Source of the DNA: Streptomyces griseus subsp. griseus
Lineage (GTDB): Bacteria; Actinomycetota; Actinomycetes; Streptomycetales; Streptomycetaceae
Direction of reading: 5' to 3'
Length of the DNA stretch: 64,000 bases
NCBI RefSeq assembly: GCF_000720255.1
Contig: NZ_JOJE01000037.1
Span: forward strand, 6,682 to 70,681
Below the pieces are notes generated by a model, which was not told the origin of the DNA, did no database searches, and saw only the letters and a list, made by a program, of their open reading frames with translations. Made by a program: the position numbers and the translations under genes. Position 1 is the first letter of the stretch. Every line of letters begins with the position of its first letter. Below, in pieces: positions 18,271-26,842 of this stretch.

Positions 18271-19859
18271 CCTGCGAACTCCCTGTACTCCTCGCGTCCC
18301 TCGCCGGACGGACCGGCTCCGGGGACCACGTCCTTGGCGACCAGGCGCCCCTCGTCGTCGAAGCACAGTCTGAAGTGGTCGACGGAGACGAGGAGTTCAC
18401 CGCTCGCCCGGTAGTAGCGGCAGTGGGTGCCCCGCGGCGGCCTCGGGGCCCGATCGGTGGGCGGGTCCGACACGGAGCGCTGCGGCAGGACGCGCGCGAC
18501 CTCCTCGGCCGACGCGCCGATGCGCAGCTTCACGTAGGCGGTGGGCGCGAGCACCGCGTGGGTCTTCGTGTACGCGTACCAGCCGAAGCCCGCGCCGATC
18601 AGGACGACACCCGCGCAGGCCGCGCCCGCGAGGGCGAGGACGACGCGGCGGCGGGCCCGGGTGAAGGGCGCCGAGGGGGCGGCAGGGCGGGTCGTGGGCG
18701 GCGCGGGCTGTGCGGGGACGTGAGCCCGCACCCGGAAGCCGTCCTGGTGCGGGCCGGCCTCGAAGTCGCCGCCCAGCGCGCTCACCGCGGCACGCAGGCC
18801 GGCCAGGCCCGAACCGCCCGAGCCGCCCGAGCCTCCCGAGGAGGACGAACCCTCCTGAGTGGGGCGTCCGTTGGTGATGGTGACGGTCGTGCCGTCGGCG
18901 TCCTCGGCGTCCTCCGCGGCCGTTACGGTGACGGGGGCGCCCGGCGCGTGGCGGGCCGCGTTGGTGAGGGCCTCGCGGACCACCTGGTACAGGATCCGCT
19001 CGGTGACCCCGCCCGGCGTGATGGCCGGGGTGGCTCCCGTCGGCTCCCAGCGCACCGGCAGCCCCGACTCGGCGGCGCGGGTCACGAGTTGTTCGACGCT
19101 CTCGCCCGCCGGGGTCAGGGGTGCCGGCTCGTCGTCCTCACGCAGGACGCCGATGATGCGGTGGAGACGGTCGGTGGCGTCGGCGGCGGCCGCGCGCAGG
19201 TCGGCGGCGGCCGCGCGATGCTGCTCCGGGAGGTCGGCGGCGACCTGCAGCGCGCCCGCGCGGAGGGCGATCAGGCTCAGTTCGTGTCCCAGGGAGTCGT
19301 GCATGTCCTGGGCGATCCGCGCGCGTTCCCGCAGCCGGGCGCGCTCCTCGGCGCCGCGCCGCTCGTCCTCCAGCCGGGCGGCCCGGTTCCAGCCCGCCTC
19401 GGCCAGCTCCCGGCCCTGCCGCCAGTAGCGGCCGCCGAGCCAGGGGAAGACGCAGCCGAAGAGCAGCGTGGCCATCAGGACCACGAACTCGGGTACCGGG
19501 TCCACCCCGATGAGCGCGATCCTCGCCCAGCCCGCGCCGGCGACCGCGGCGAGGACGAGAGCCGCGGGGCGTATCCGGGCCGCGCGCAGACCGAGCAGCA
19601 GGGCGAAGGCGCCCAGGGCGGGGCCGTAGGAGACGCTGAACAGGGCTGGGGCGGCGGTCAGGTTCAGCGCGGCCGTCAACGCGAAGGCGACCAGGGGGTG
19701 GCGCCGGGACACGGCGACGGCCACGGCGAGCACCCCGAGCCCGGCCCCCTCCTGCCAGACCGGACGCGGCTCGTTCAGCCCGAGGCGGTCAGCGCCGAGC
19801 GCCGGGAGCGCCAGCGCCGCCCAGAGAAGAACGCGCTCACGCGCGCGAGGACGTTCCAT
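18267..19859 (-). CDS. Sensor histidine kinase with extra C-terminal membrane-tethered domain
   Basis: 530 aa, about 130 residues longer than a normal NarX-type kinase. N-terminal membrane helices (about 10-145), HisKA_3 with His187 in AQDMHDSLGHE, and HATPase_c with Asn300 and the G-box GSGLAGL (349-355) after an unusual SSSSGGSGGSGGSG insert. Then comes a further membrane helix (404-428) and an outside domain (440-512: YVKLRIGASAEEVARVLPQ, then CRYYRASGEL) that resembles the SmpA/OmlA (BamE-like) fold. TAGCGT lies 7 nt before the ATG: leaderless. Confidence 0.92.
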   Translation of the reverse strand: MERPRARERVLLWAALALPALGADRLGLNEPRPVWQEGAGLGVLAVAVAVSRRHPLVAFALTAALNLTAAPALFSVSYGPALGAFALLLGLRAARIRPAALVLAAVAGAGWARIALIGVDPVPEFVVLMATLLFGCVFPWLGGRYWRQGRELAEAGWNRAARLEDERRGAEERARLRERARIAQDMHDSLGHELSLIALRAGALQVAADLPEQHRAAAADLRAAAADATDRLHRIIGVLREDDEPAPLTPAGESVEQLVTRAAESGLPVRWEPTGATPAITPGGVTERILYQVVREALTNAARHAPGAPVTVTAAEDAEDADGTTVTITNGRPTQEGSSSSGGSGGSGGSGLAGLRAAVSALGGDFEAGPHQDGFRVRAHVPAQPAPPTTRPAAPSAPFTRARRRVVLALAGAACAGVVLIGAGFGWYAYTKTHAVLAPTAYVKLRIGASAEEVARVLPQRSVSDPPTDRAPRPPRGTHCRYYRASGELLVSVDHFRLCFDDEGRLVAKDVVPGAGPSGEGREEYREFAG

Positions 19860-19866
19860 CCGCCCG

Positions 19867-19872
19867 ACGCTA
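19867..19872 (-). promoter_or_regulatory. Candidate -10 box, leaderless histidine kinase gene
   Basis: TAGCGT on the minus strand, 7 nt before the ATG at 19859. Confidence 0.55.
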
Positions 19873-19880
19873 CAAGCGGT

Positions 19881-19979
19881 GGGCGGGGCGGCACCGCTGT
19901 CGATCGTCAGGTACTTCGGGCGGGGCGGCGCCGCTGTCGATCGTCAGGTGCTTCGGGCGGGGCGGCACGACCGGGGTGG
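19881..19979. repeat. 37-bp direct repeat, two and a half copies
   Basis: Units start at 19881 and 19918 (GGGCGGGGCGGCACCGCTGT onward), with a partial third from 19955. They fill the gap between the kinase promoter and mutY and may lie in its leader. Confidence 0.85.
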
Positions 19980-20024
19980 CGGTGCACGCGCGTGTGGCGG
20001 TCGGCGTGGGAGGATCGGAAGGTC

Positions 20025-20978
20025 ATGACTGCGCCCACGAAGCCCCCGCACAGCAGCCCCGCCGACGCCGTCTCCGGCCCGCGCCGCGGCGAGGACCCAT
20101 CCCCCGGAGAGAGCCTGCACGCCCCTGTCATCGACTGGTTCGAGGAGCACGCCCGCGACCTGCCGTGGCGGCGCCCCGAGGCCGGCGCCTGGGGCGTGAT
20201 GGTCAGTGAGTTCATGTTGCAGCAGACGCCGGTGAACCGCGTCCTGCCCGTCTACGAGCAGTGGATGGCGCGCTGGCCCCGGCCCGCCGACCTCGCCCAG
20301 GAGGCGCCCGGTGAGGCGGTGCGCGCCTGGGGCCGGCTCGGCTACCCGCGCCGTGCCCTGCGCCTGCACGGTGCCGCGGTCGCCATAACGGAGCGGCACG
20401 GCGGCGACGTACCGTCCGACCACGCGCAGCTCTTGGCGCTGCCCGGCATCGGCGAGTACACGGCCGCGGCCGTCGCCTCCTTCGCCTACGGTCGGCGGCA
20501 CGCCGTGCTGGACACCAATGTGCGGCGCGTCTTCGCGCGCGCTGTCACCGGCGTGCGGTACCCGCCGAACGCCACCACGGCCGCCGAGCGCAGGCTCGCG
20601 CGCACGTTGCTGCCCGAGGACGAGCGGACGGCGGCGCGGTGGGCCGCCGCCTCCATGGAGCTGGGCGCGCTGGTGTGCACGGCGAAGAGCGAGACGTGCC
20701 ACCGCTGTCCGATCGCCGCTCAGTGCGCCTGGCGGCTCGCGGGCAAGCCGGAGCACGAGGGCCCGCCGCGTCGCGGGCAGACGTACGCGGGCACGGACCG
20801 GCAGGTCCGCGGCAAGCTGCTCGCCGTGCTCAGGGAGGCCCACGCGCCGGTCCCGCAGGCCGTGCTGGACCGGGTGTGGCACGAGCCGGTGCAGCGGGCC
20901 CGGGCCCTGGACGGGCTCGTGGCGGACGGATTGGTGGAGCCCCTGCCGGGCGGGCTCTATCGGCTGCCGCTGAGCTGA
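20025..20978 (+). CDS. mutY: A/G-specific adenine glycosylase
   Basis: 317 aa. Removes adenine mispaired with 8-oxoguanine in base excision repair. The catalytic Glu62 lies in SEFMLQQTPV, the helix-hairpin-helix in LPGIGEYTA, and the catalytic Asp163 in VLDTNVRR. The [4Fe-4S] cluster cysteines are Cys218-x6-Cys225-x2-Cys228-x5-Cys234. The C-terminal Nudix-like 8-oxoG recognition domain of E. coli MutY is absent or much reduced, as is common in actinobacteria. The start follows GGAGG/GGAAGG. Confidence 0.95.
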   Translation: MTAPTKPPHSSPADAVSGPRRGEDPSPGESLHAPVIDWFEEHARDLPWRRPEAGAWGVMVSEFMLQQTPVNRVLPVYEQWMARWPRPADLAQEAPGEAVRAWGRLGYPRRALRLHGAAVAITERHGGDVPSDHAQLLALPGIGEYTAAAVASFAYGRRHAVLDTNVRRVFARAVTGVRYPPNATTAAERRLARTLLPEDERTAARWAAASMELGALVCTAKSETCHRCPIAAQCAWRLAGKPEHEGPPRRGQTYAGTDRQVRGKLLAVLREAHAPVPQAVLDRVWHEPVQRARALDGLVADGLVEPLPGGLYRLPLS

Positions 20979-21099
20979 CGCACAGACACATCACAGGCGT
21001 ACGGGCCGTCGTAACGGCGCCCCACATCACCAAATCACCCCATATACACACGAACCATCCAGCCGCTTTACCCGTTTCCTGCTTTCGTTACACAACCGA

Positions 21100-21140
21100 C
21101 GGACAGCCGAGCGCTGTCCGCAGGCTGCTTCGGACAGCGC
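21100..21140 (+). promoter_or_regulatory. Two mutually exclusive hairpins upstream of sigE
   Basis: The gap 20979-21306 (328 bases) holds the sigE operon control region. CGGACAGC (21100-21107) can pair with GCTGTCCG (21113-21120); the same middle arm, as GCGCTGTCCG (21111-21120), can instead pair with CGGACAGCGC (21131-21140). It could be a CseB operator with repeated half-sites, a terminator of mutY, or an attenuator. A further GTGCCC/GGGCAC hairpin lies at 21170-21184. I see no gene here. Confidence 0.5.
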
Positions 21141-21306
21141 CGTGACAACCGCTCCGTAGCTTCTTCCTCGTGCCCGACGGGCACGGGACGGTTGCGGACC
21201 ACACGGCCACACAGGCAGACCACACGCACCGCGGACCGTCCCCCGATGCAGTGAGAAAACCGGCCGACGGAACAGGCCGGAAAACGGGGAGCGGAGGCGG
21301 TTGATC

Positions 21307-21849
21307 ATGGCGCAGGGCGAGGTGCTCGAATTCGAGGAGTACGTCCGCACCCGGCAGGACGCGCTGCTGCGCAGCGCCCGTCGGCTGGTCCCGGACCCGG
21401 TCGACGCCCAGGACCTCCTTCAGACGGCCCTGGTGCGGACGTACGGCCGCTGGGACGGCATAGCGGACAAGCGGCTGGCGGACGCCTACCTGCGCCGCGT
21501 GATGATCAACACCCGCACCGAGTGGTGGCGGGCCCGCAAGCTGGAGGAGGTCCCGACCGAGCAGCTCCCGGACGCCTCGGTCGACGACTCCACCGAGCAG
21601 CACGCCGACCGCGCCCTGCTGATGGACGCCATGAAGGTGCTCGCTCCGAAGCAGCGCAGTGTCGTGGTGCTGCGACACTGGGAGCAGATGTCCACGGAGG
21701 AGACGGCCGCCGCCCTCGGCATGTCGGCCGGAACGGTCAAGAGCACGCTGCACCGGGCGCTCGCCCGGCTCCGTGAGGAGCTGGAGGCCCGCGAACTGGA
21801 CGCACGCGCGCTGGAGCGTGAGGAGCGGGAGCGTTGCGCGGCGGCCTGA
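21307..21849 (+). CDS. sigE: ECF RNA polymerase sigma factor SigE
   Basis: 180 aa. The extracytoplasmic-function sigma factor that drives the cell-envelope stress response in Streptomyces; identified by its sequence and by being followed by cseA, cseB and cseC. Region 2 spans about 10-80 (DAQDLLQTALVRTYGRW) and region 4 about 110-165 (STEETAAALGMSAGTVKSTL). Unlike most ECF factors it has no anti-sigma gene: control is at transcription, by CseB. The ATG at 21307 sits 9 nt after GGAGG; a TTG two codons earlier is too close to it. Confidence 0.95.
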   Translation: MAQGEVLEFEEYVRTRQDALLRSARRLVPDPVDAQDLLQTALVRTYGRWDGIADKRLADAYLRRVMINTRTEWWRARKLEEVPTEQLPDASVDDSTEQHADRALLMDAMKVLAPKQRSVVVLRHWEQMSTEETAAALGMSAGTVKSTLHRALARLREELEARELDARALEREERERCAAA

Positions 21850-22505
21850 CCGGGGCCGGGCCCACACCGGCCCGAGGAACCTTCCAGGCGGCGATCACGG
21901 CGGCGGCCGTGCTCGCCGCCCTCACCCTTTTCGTCGCCTCGTGCGCCACCGGCGGCACCGGAGCCCGTGACGAGGGGCCGGCGCACGCGGACGCGGTGGC
22001 GGGCGGGGCCGCGTCGGCCGCCGCGCTGCCCACTCCGACGCCCACCGCCACCCCCGACCGGAGGGAGGCGGTCCGGCTCGTCAAGGACGACCCGGTGGTC
22101 TCCGCGGAGGTCAAGCGCGAGCTGAAGCCGTGCGTCGCCGACGAGTACCCGGTCGACGTGTCCTACGGCGACGTCACCGGCGGAGGTGCCGAGGACATCG
22201 TGGTCAACGTGCGCACGTGCAGCGACGCCGTCGGTGTCGGCGCGTACGTGTACCGGGAGGCCGACGGCCGCTACAAGAACGTGTTCAAGGCCGAGGAGCC
22301 CCCGGTCTACGCCGAGATCGACCGCGGCGACCTGGTCGTTACCGAGCAGGTCTACGAGAAGGGCGACCCGGTGTCGAATCCGTCCGGCGAGAACGTGATC
22401 ACGTATCACTGGGCCGCGAACCGCTTCGCCGAGAAGTACCGCACGCACAACGACTACAGCAACGCGGTCGGCGGGGAGCCCACGGTGGCGCCCGAGCACA
22501 GTTGA
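21834..22505 (+). CDS. cseA: Lipoprotein CseA, negative modulator of the SigE response
   Basis: 223 aa from a TTG inside the end of sigE (16-base overlap), preceded by GAGGAGCGGGAG. The signal peptide ends in a lipobox, VASC, with Cys37 as the lipidated residue. A Thr/Pro-rich spacer follows, then a domain of about 140 residues (VSYGDVTGGGAEDIVVNVRTC). In S. coelicolor CseA is an extracytoplasmic lipoprotein whose loss raises sigE promoter activity. The TTG start is unusual; it fits translational coupling to sigE. Confidence 0.9.
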   Translation: MRGGLTGAGPTPARGTFQAAITAAAVLAALTLFVASCATGGTGARDEGPAHADAVAGGAASAAALPTPTPTATPDRREAVRLVKDDPVVSAEVKRELKPCVADEYPVDVSYGDVTGGGAEDIVVNVRTCSDAVGVGAYVYREADGRYKNVFKAEEPPVYAEIDRGDLVVTEQVYEKGDPVSNPSGENVITYHWAANRFAEKYRTHNDYSNAVGGEPTVAPEHS

Positions 22506-22687
22506 GCAAGAATCTCCGGCAGGAACCTCCGGCACCTTCGGCACCTCCGGCAGAAGTTCCCAGCAGAAATTTTCCGGACGGCGTGAACCGATCGGCCCAC
22601 TCGATCCGATGCATGGGTGAAGGCACGTGACACACGACCCACACCGAGACCGACACCGAGACCGACACGAGGACTGAGAGCACCGGG

Positions 22688-23392
22688 ATGGCAGATCAGA
22701 CCCACGTCCTGTTCGTCGAGGACGACGACGTCATCCGTGAGGCCACCCAGCTCGCCCTGGAGCGGGACGGCTTCGCGGTCACCGCCATGCCCGACGGGCT
22801 GTCCGGCCTGGAGGCGTTCCGGGCGGACCGCCCCGACATCGCGCTGCTGGACGTCATGGTTCCCGGCCTGGACGGCGTGAGCCTGTGCCGACGTATCCGG
22901 GACGAGTCCACCGTGCCGGTGATCATGCTGTCGGCGCGCGCCGACTCGATCGACGTCGTGCTGGGCCTGGAGGCGGGCGCCGACGACTACGTGACCAAGC
23001 CGTTCGACGGCGCCGTCCTGGTCGCCCGGATCCGCGCGGTGCTGCGCCGGTTCGGGCACGCGGCCGGCGGCGACCGGCCGGACGACGGCGGCTCCGCGGC
23101 GCAGGGCGGCGTGCTGACCTTCGGTGAACTGGAGGTCGACACCGAGGGCATGGAGGTGCGCCGGGCCGGGCAGCCCGTGGCCCTGACGCCCACCGAGATG
23201 CGCCTGCTGCTGGAGTTCTCCTCCGCGCCGGGGACGGTCCTGTCGCGCGACAAGCTGCTGGAGCGGGTGTGGGACTACGGCTGGGGAGGGGACACCCGCG
23301 TGGTCGACGTCCATGTGCAGCGGCTGCGGACGAAGATCGGCCAGGACCGCATCGAGACGGTCCGTGGCTTCGGCTACAAGTTGAAGGCCTGA
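22688..23392 (+). CDS. cseB: OmpR-family response regulator CseB
   Basis: 234 aa. Receiver domain with EDDD (11-14), phosphoacceptor Asp55 (LLDVMVPG) and Lys104, then a winged-helix DNA-binding domain (about 140-232) ending in RGFGYKLKA. CseB, phosphorylated by CseC, activates the sigE promoter. A 182-base gap after cseA carries short CTCCGGCA and ACCGAGACCGAC repeats and no gene. The ribosome binding site is weak (GAGGACTGAGAG, spaced). Confidence 0.96.
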   Translation: MADQTHVLFVEDDDVIREATQLALERDGFAVTAMPDGLSGLEAFRADRPDIALLDVMVPGLDGVSLCRRIRDESTVPVIMLSARADSIDVVLGLEAGADDYVTKPFDGAVLVARIRAVLRRFGHAAGGDRPDDGGSAAQGGVLTFGELEVDTEGMEVRRAGQPVALTPTEMRLLLEFSSAPGTVLSRDKLLERVWDYGWGGDTRVVDVHVQRLRTKIGQDRIETVRGFGYKLKA

Positions 23393-23402
23393 GCGGGGCG
23401 TC

Positions 23403-24755
23403 ATGCGCGGCATCTTCCGGCACCTGGACCCGACACGCGGGGGGCACGTGGAGCACGCGGGCATGCGTACCGGCCTGAGGTGGAAGCTGAGCGCGGCGAT
23501 CGCGTTGGTGGGTGCGCTCGTCGCGATCGCGCTCAGTCTGGTCGTGCACAACGCCGCGCGGGTGTCGATGCTGGACAACGCGCGTGACCTCGCGGACGAG
23601 CGGGTCCGGATCGCCCAGCGCAACTACGAGCTTTCGGGGCGGCCGAACTTCCCCAGCATCAAGATCGACGACCCGGACCTGCCGTCGGAGCTGCGGCAGA
23701 AGGTCACCGAGGGGCGCCGGGCGACGTTCGTGTCCGACCGGCCGGGGGGTGTGCCGGACATCTGGGCGGCCGTGCCCGTCAAAGACGGCCACGTGCTGTC
23801 CCTGCACACCGGATTCACCGACCGCAGCATCGACATCCTCAAGGACCTCGACCAGGCCCTGGTGATCGGGTCCATCGCGGTCGTCTTCGTCGGCAGCGCC
23901 CTGGGTGTGCTCATCGGCGGGCAGCTGTCGCGCCGGCTGCGCAAGGCGGCGGCCGCGGCCAATCAGGTCGCCCGGGGCGAGACGGACGTGCGGGTGCGGG
24001 ACGCGATCGGCGGGGTGGTGCGGGACGAGACCGACGACCTGGCGAGCGCGGTGGACGCGATGGCGGACGCGTTGCAGCAACGTCTGGAGGCGGAGCGCCG
24101 GGTCACCGCCGACATCGCGCACGAGCTGCGCACCCCGGTGACCGGTCTGCTGACGGCGGCCGAGCTGCTGCCGCCCGGTCGGCCGACGGAGCTGGTGCTG
24201 GACCGGGCGAAGGCGATGCGCACGCTCGTCGAGGACGTTTTGGAGGTGGCCCGGCTGGACGGGGCGTCCGAGCGGGCCGAGCTCCAGGACATCGTGCTGG
24301 GCGAGTTCGTGGCCCGGCGGGTGGCGGCGAAGGACCCCGCGATCGAGGTGCGGGTGGTGCACGAGTCGGAGGTCACCACCGACCCGCGGCGCCTGGAGCG
24401 GGTGCTGTTCAATCTGCTGGCCAACGCCGCACGGCACGGCAAGCCGCCGATCCAGGTCAGCGTCGAGGGCCGGGTGATCCGGGTCCGCGACCACGGTCCC
24501 GGGTTCCCCGAGGACCTGCTCGCCGACGGACCGAGCCGCTTCCGCACCGGCCGGAGCGACCGTTCCGGCGCGGGTCACGGCCTCGGTCTGACCATCGCGG
24601 CGGGTCAGGCGCGGGTGCTGGGCGCCCGGCTGACGTTCCGCAACATCCGGCCGGCCGGCGCGCCCGAGCACATACCGGCGGAGGGCGCGGTCGCCGTGCT
24701 GTGGCTGCCGGAACACGCCCCCACGAACACGGGGAGCTATCAGACGCTGCCCTGA
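23403..24755 (+). CDS. cseC: Envelope-stress sensor histidine kinase CseC
   Basis: 450 aa. Two membrane helices (about 29-49 and 152-173) flank an outside sensor loop of about 100 residues (50-150). A HAMP domain follows, then HisKA with His240 (IAHELRTPVTG) and HATPase_c with Asn341, DHGPG (363-367) and GHGLGL (387-392). It responds to cell-wall-active antibiotics in S. coelicolor. Starts 10 bases after cseB, with GCGGGGCG as a plausible ribosome binding site; Met21 is an alternative start. Confidence 0.95.
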   Translation: MRGIFRHLDPTRGGHVEHAGMRTGLRWKLSAAIALVGALVAIALSLVVHNAARVSMLDNARDLADERVRIAQRNYELSGRPNFPSIKIDDPDLPSELRQKVTEGRRATFVSDRPGGVPDIWAAVPVKDGHVLSLHTGFTDRSIDILKDLDQALVIGSIAVVFVGSALGVLIGGQLSRRLRKAAAAANQVARGETDVRVRDAIGGVVRDETDDLASAVDAMADALQQRLEAERRVTADIAHELRTPVTGLLTAAELLPPGRPTELVLDRAKAMRTLVEDVLEVARLDGASERAELQDIVLGEFVARRVAAKDPAIEVRVVHESEVTTDPRRLERVLFNLLANAARHGKPPIQVSVEGRVIRVRDHGPGFPEDLLADGPSRFRTGRSDRSGAGHGLGLTIAAGQARVLGARLTFRNIRPAGAPEHIPAEGAVAVLWLPEHAPTNTGSYQTLP

Positions 24756-24797
24756 GCCTGCCCTCCGACCGGTCCCCCGGCGGCCGCAGGCGGCGCC

Positions 24798-24959
24798 TCA
24801 GCCGAAGTCCTTGGAGGAGTCGAGCTCCTCGCCGCGCTCGGGCAGTGAGGTCCAGTTGCCGTTGTCGTCGCGGAAGATCGCCTCGATGCCGTACGGACGC
24901 TCCTGCGGCTCCTGGATGAACTCCACACCGCGCGCCTTGAAGGTCTCGAAACTGTCTAC
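24798..24959 (-). pseudogene. Truncated VOC/glyoxalase-family gene remnant
   Basis: Only the last 50 or so residues of a VOC-superfamily protein remain: DSFETFKARGVEFIQEPQER, then a YGIEAIFRDDNGNWTSL strand pattern carrying the usual C-terminal metal-site region. The missing 70-80 N-terminal residues cannot be found upstream in any minus-strand frame. Upstream DNA to 25036 has no VOC signal, so this looks like a 5' deletion. A 63-codon frame with a GTG/ATG is formally open but would be half a domain. Confidence 0.7.
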
Positions 24960-25036
24960 GGGCCGATGGTGACACGGGAGCGCTGACACGCCACCGCGGT
25001 CGGCGCACTCCCCGGGGTGAGCGGCGCATCGCCGAA

Positions 25037-25066
25037 GCCCCCGGTGCGGGCACGCGCGCCGGGGGC
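25037..25066 (-). terminator. Terminator downstream of the MFS transporter gene
   Basis: 8-bp stem GCCCCCGG/CCGGGGGC with a 14-nt loop, 55 bases past the transporter stop codon. Confidence 0.6.
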
Positions 25067-25120
25067 CTTCATGTCAGTGACGCGGGGTGGGACGGCCTCG
25101 ACGAGGCGGCCCCGGATGGC

Positions 25121-26716
25121 TCAGACCGCCTCGACCATGGGCGGCTGTGCCGCCGTACCCGCCGCCGGTCCCTCGCCCGGCTTCTGCGGCCCGGTGCCCT
25201 TGAGCGGGACCTCCTTCACGAACACGGCCGCGAGCAGTGCGCCCACCGCGATGACCGCTCCGAGGAGGAACGCCGAGTGGGTGCCGGCCGACACAGCGTG
25301 CTGGTAGGCCTCCCGCGCCGCCGCCGGCAGCTGCGCCAGGTGGGGCGCGTCGATCTGGGCGGACTGCTCGGTCATCTCCGAGCCCAGCGCGCCGGCCCGC
25401 TCGGCCATGACGTCCTGGACACGGTGGTTGAAGAGCGCGCCCATGATCGCGACACCGAAGGAGGAGCCGAGCGTACGGAAGAGGGTGGTGGACGAGGAGG
25501 CGACGCCCATGTCCTTCATCTCGACGCTGTTCTGCGCGACGAGCATCGTGATCTGCATCAGGCAGCCCATGCCGAGGCCGACGACGGCCATGTACACACC
25601 GGAGGTGAGGCGGCTGGTCTCGGTGTCCATGAGGGACAGCAGGTACAGGCCGACGATCATCAGGGTGCTGCCGACCACGGGGAAGATCTTGTACTTGCCG
25701 GTGTTCGTGGTCACCCGGCCCGCGACCATCGAGGTGACGAGCATGGCGCCGAGCATCGGCAGGAGCAGCAGTCCGGAGTTGGTCGCGGAGGCGCCCTGCA
25801 CGGACTGCTGGTACAGCGGCAGGAAGAGCGTCGCGCCGAACATCACGAAGCCGGTGATGAAGCCTATGAGGGACATCAGGGTGAAGTTGCGGCTGCGGAA
25901 GATGTGCAGCGGGACCACCGGCTCCGCGGCCCGGGTCTGCCAGAAGACGAAGCCGACGAGCGCGGCCACACCGATCGCGATGAGCTCCATGATCCGCGCG
26001 GAGCTCCAGGCGTACTCCGTGCCGCCCCAGGTGGTCACCAGCACGATCGAGGTGATGCCGATGGTCAGCAGCGTGGCGCCCAGGTAGTCGATGCGTGCCT
26101 CGGCCCGCTTCTTCGGCAGGTGCAGCACCGCGCTGATGGCGGCCAGCGCCACGACGCCGAGCGGCAGGTTGATGTAGAAGGACCAGCGCCAGCCCCAGTT
26201 GTCGGTGATGGTGCCACCGACCAGCGGACCGCCGATCATCGCCAAAGCCATGACGCCGGCCATCATGCCCTGGTACTTGCCGCGCTCCCGGGGCGGGATC
26301 AGGTCACCGATGATCGCCATGACGCCGACCATCAGACCACCGGCGCCGAGCCCCTGAACGGCACGGAAGCCGATGAGCTGCCCCATGTTCTGCGCCATAC
26401 CGCTCAGCGCGGAGCCGGCCAGGAAGATCACGATCGACGTCATGAAGGAGCCCTTGCGGCCGTACATGTCGCCGAGCTTGCCCCACAGCGGGGTGGAGGC
26501 GGCCGTCGCCAGCGTGTATGCGGTGACCACCCAGGACAGGTGCTCGAGCCCGCCGAGGTCACCCACGATCGTCGGCATCGCGGTGCCCACGATCATGTTG
26601 TCCAGCATCGCGAGCATCATGGTGATCATGAGCGCGAGCAGGACCACTCGTACACTCTTGGGCTGTTTGCCCGATTCTGTTGCTGCTTCTTCATTCACAG
26701 GCTGTGCGTCCGCCAT
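25121..26716 (-). CDS. MFS drug:H+ antiporter, DHA2 (14-TMS) family
   Basis: 531 aa with 14 predicted membrane helices. The DHA2 hallmarks are helix 1 DNMIVGTAMPTI, motif A GKLGDMYGRKG and motif C in LAMIGGPLVGGTITDNWGWRW, as in EmrB/QacA-type exporters. It probably exports a toxic compound or antibiotic across the membrane. The ATG at 26716 follows GGGGGGAG...GGAAG; an upstream in-frame start lacks one. Divergent from the TetR gene at 26843 across a long palindrome, so TetR very likely represses it. Confidence 0.93.
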   Translation of the reverse strand: MADAQPVNEEAATESGKQPKSVRVVLLALMITMMLAMLDNMIVGTAMPTIVGDLGGLEHLSWVVTAYTLATAASTPLWGKLGDMYGRKGSFMTSIVIFLAGSALSGMAQNMGQLIGFRAVQGLGAGGLMVGVMAIIGDLIPPRERGKYQGMMAGVMALAMIGGPLVGGTITDNWGWRWSFYINLPLGVVALAAISAVLHLPKKRAEARIDYLGATLLTIGITSIVLVTTWGGTEYAWSSARIMELIAIGVAALVGFVFWQTRAAEPVVPLHIFRSRNFTLMSLIGFITGFVMFGATLFLPLYQQSVQGASATNSGLLLLPMLGAMLVTSMVAGRVTTNTGKYKIFPVVGSTLMIVGLYLLSLMDTETSRLTSGVYMAVVGLGMGCLMQITMLVAQNSVEMKDMGVASSSTTLFRTLGSSFGVAIMGALFNHRVQDVMAERAGALGSEMTEQSAQIDAPHLAQLPAAAREAYQHAVSAGTHSAFLLGAVIAVGALLAAVFVKEVPLKGTGPQKPGEGPAAGTAAQPPMVEAV

Positions 26717-26744
26717 CGTCTTCCACTCCCCCCGGCAACGGCCC

Positions 26745-26816
26745 ACTTACTTGCCGCCCGGCTAGTTCACTACACTCAGGAAAGTAGACCCGTAACTAGC
26801 CGGGCGTCAAGTAAGT
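26745..26816. promoter_or_regulatory. Large operator-like palindrome between MFS and TetR genes
   Basis: Two 23-base arms (26745-26767 and 26794-26816) are inverted copies with one mismatch, separated by 26 bases; the core of each arm is GCCCGGCTAGTT or its complement. The minus-strand MFS promoter is embedded: -35 TTGACG (complement of 26805-26810), 18-bp spacer, -10 TACTTT (complement of 26781-26786). The right arm therefore covers its -35, and the left arm lies just past its start point. Confidence 0.8.
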
Positions 26817-26842
26817 TTCGAATAGTTCGGGGGAGCGCGAAG

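Noticed and set aside
18375..20024. Long plus-strand extension upstream of mutY
   Set aside because: Antisense to the histidine kinase; mutY homology begins only after 20025, where a ribosome binding site is present.
24798..24989. Complete small glyoxalase gene of 63 codons
   Set aside because: The family fold needs twice this length; only the C-terminal part aligns, so it was called a remnant.
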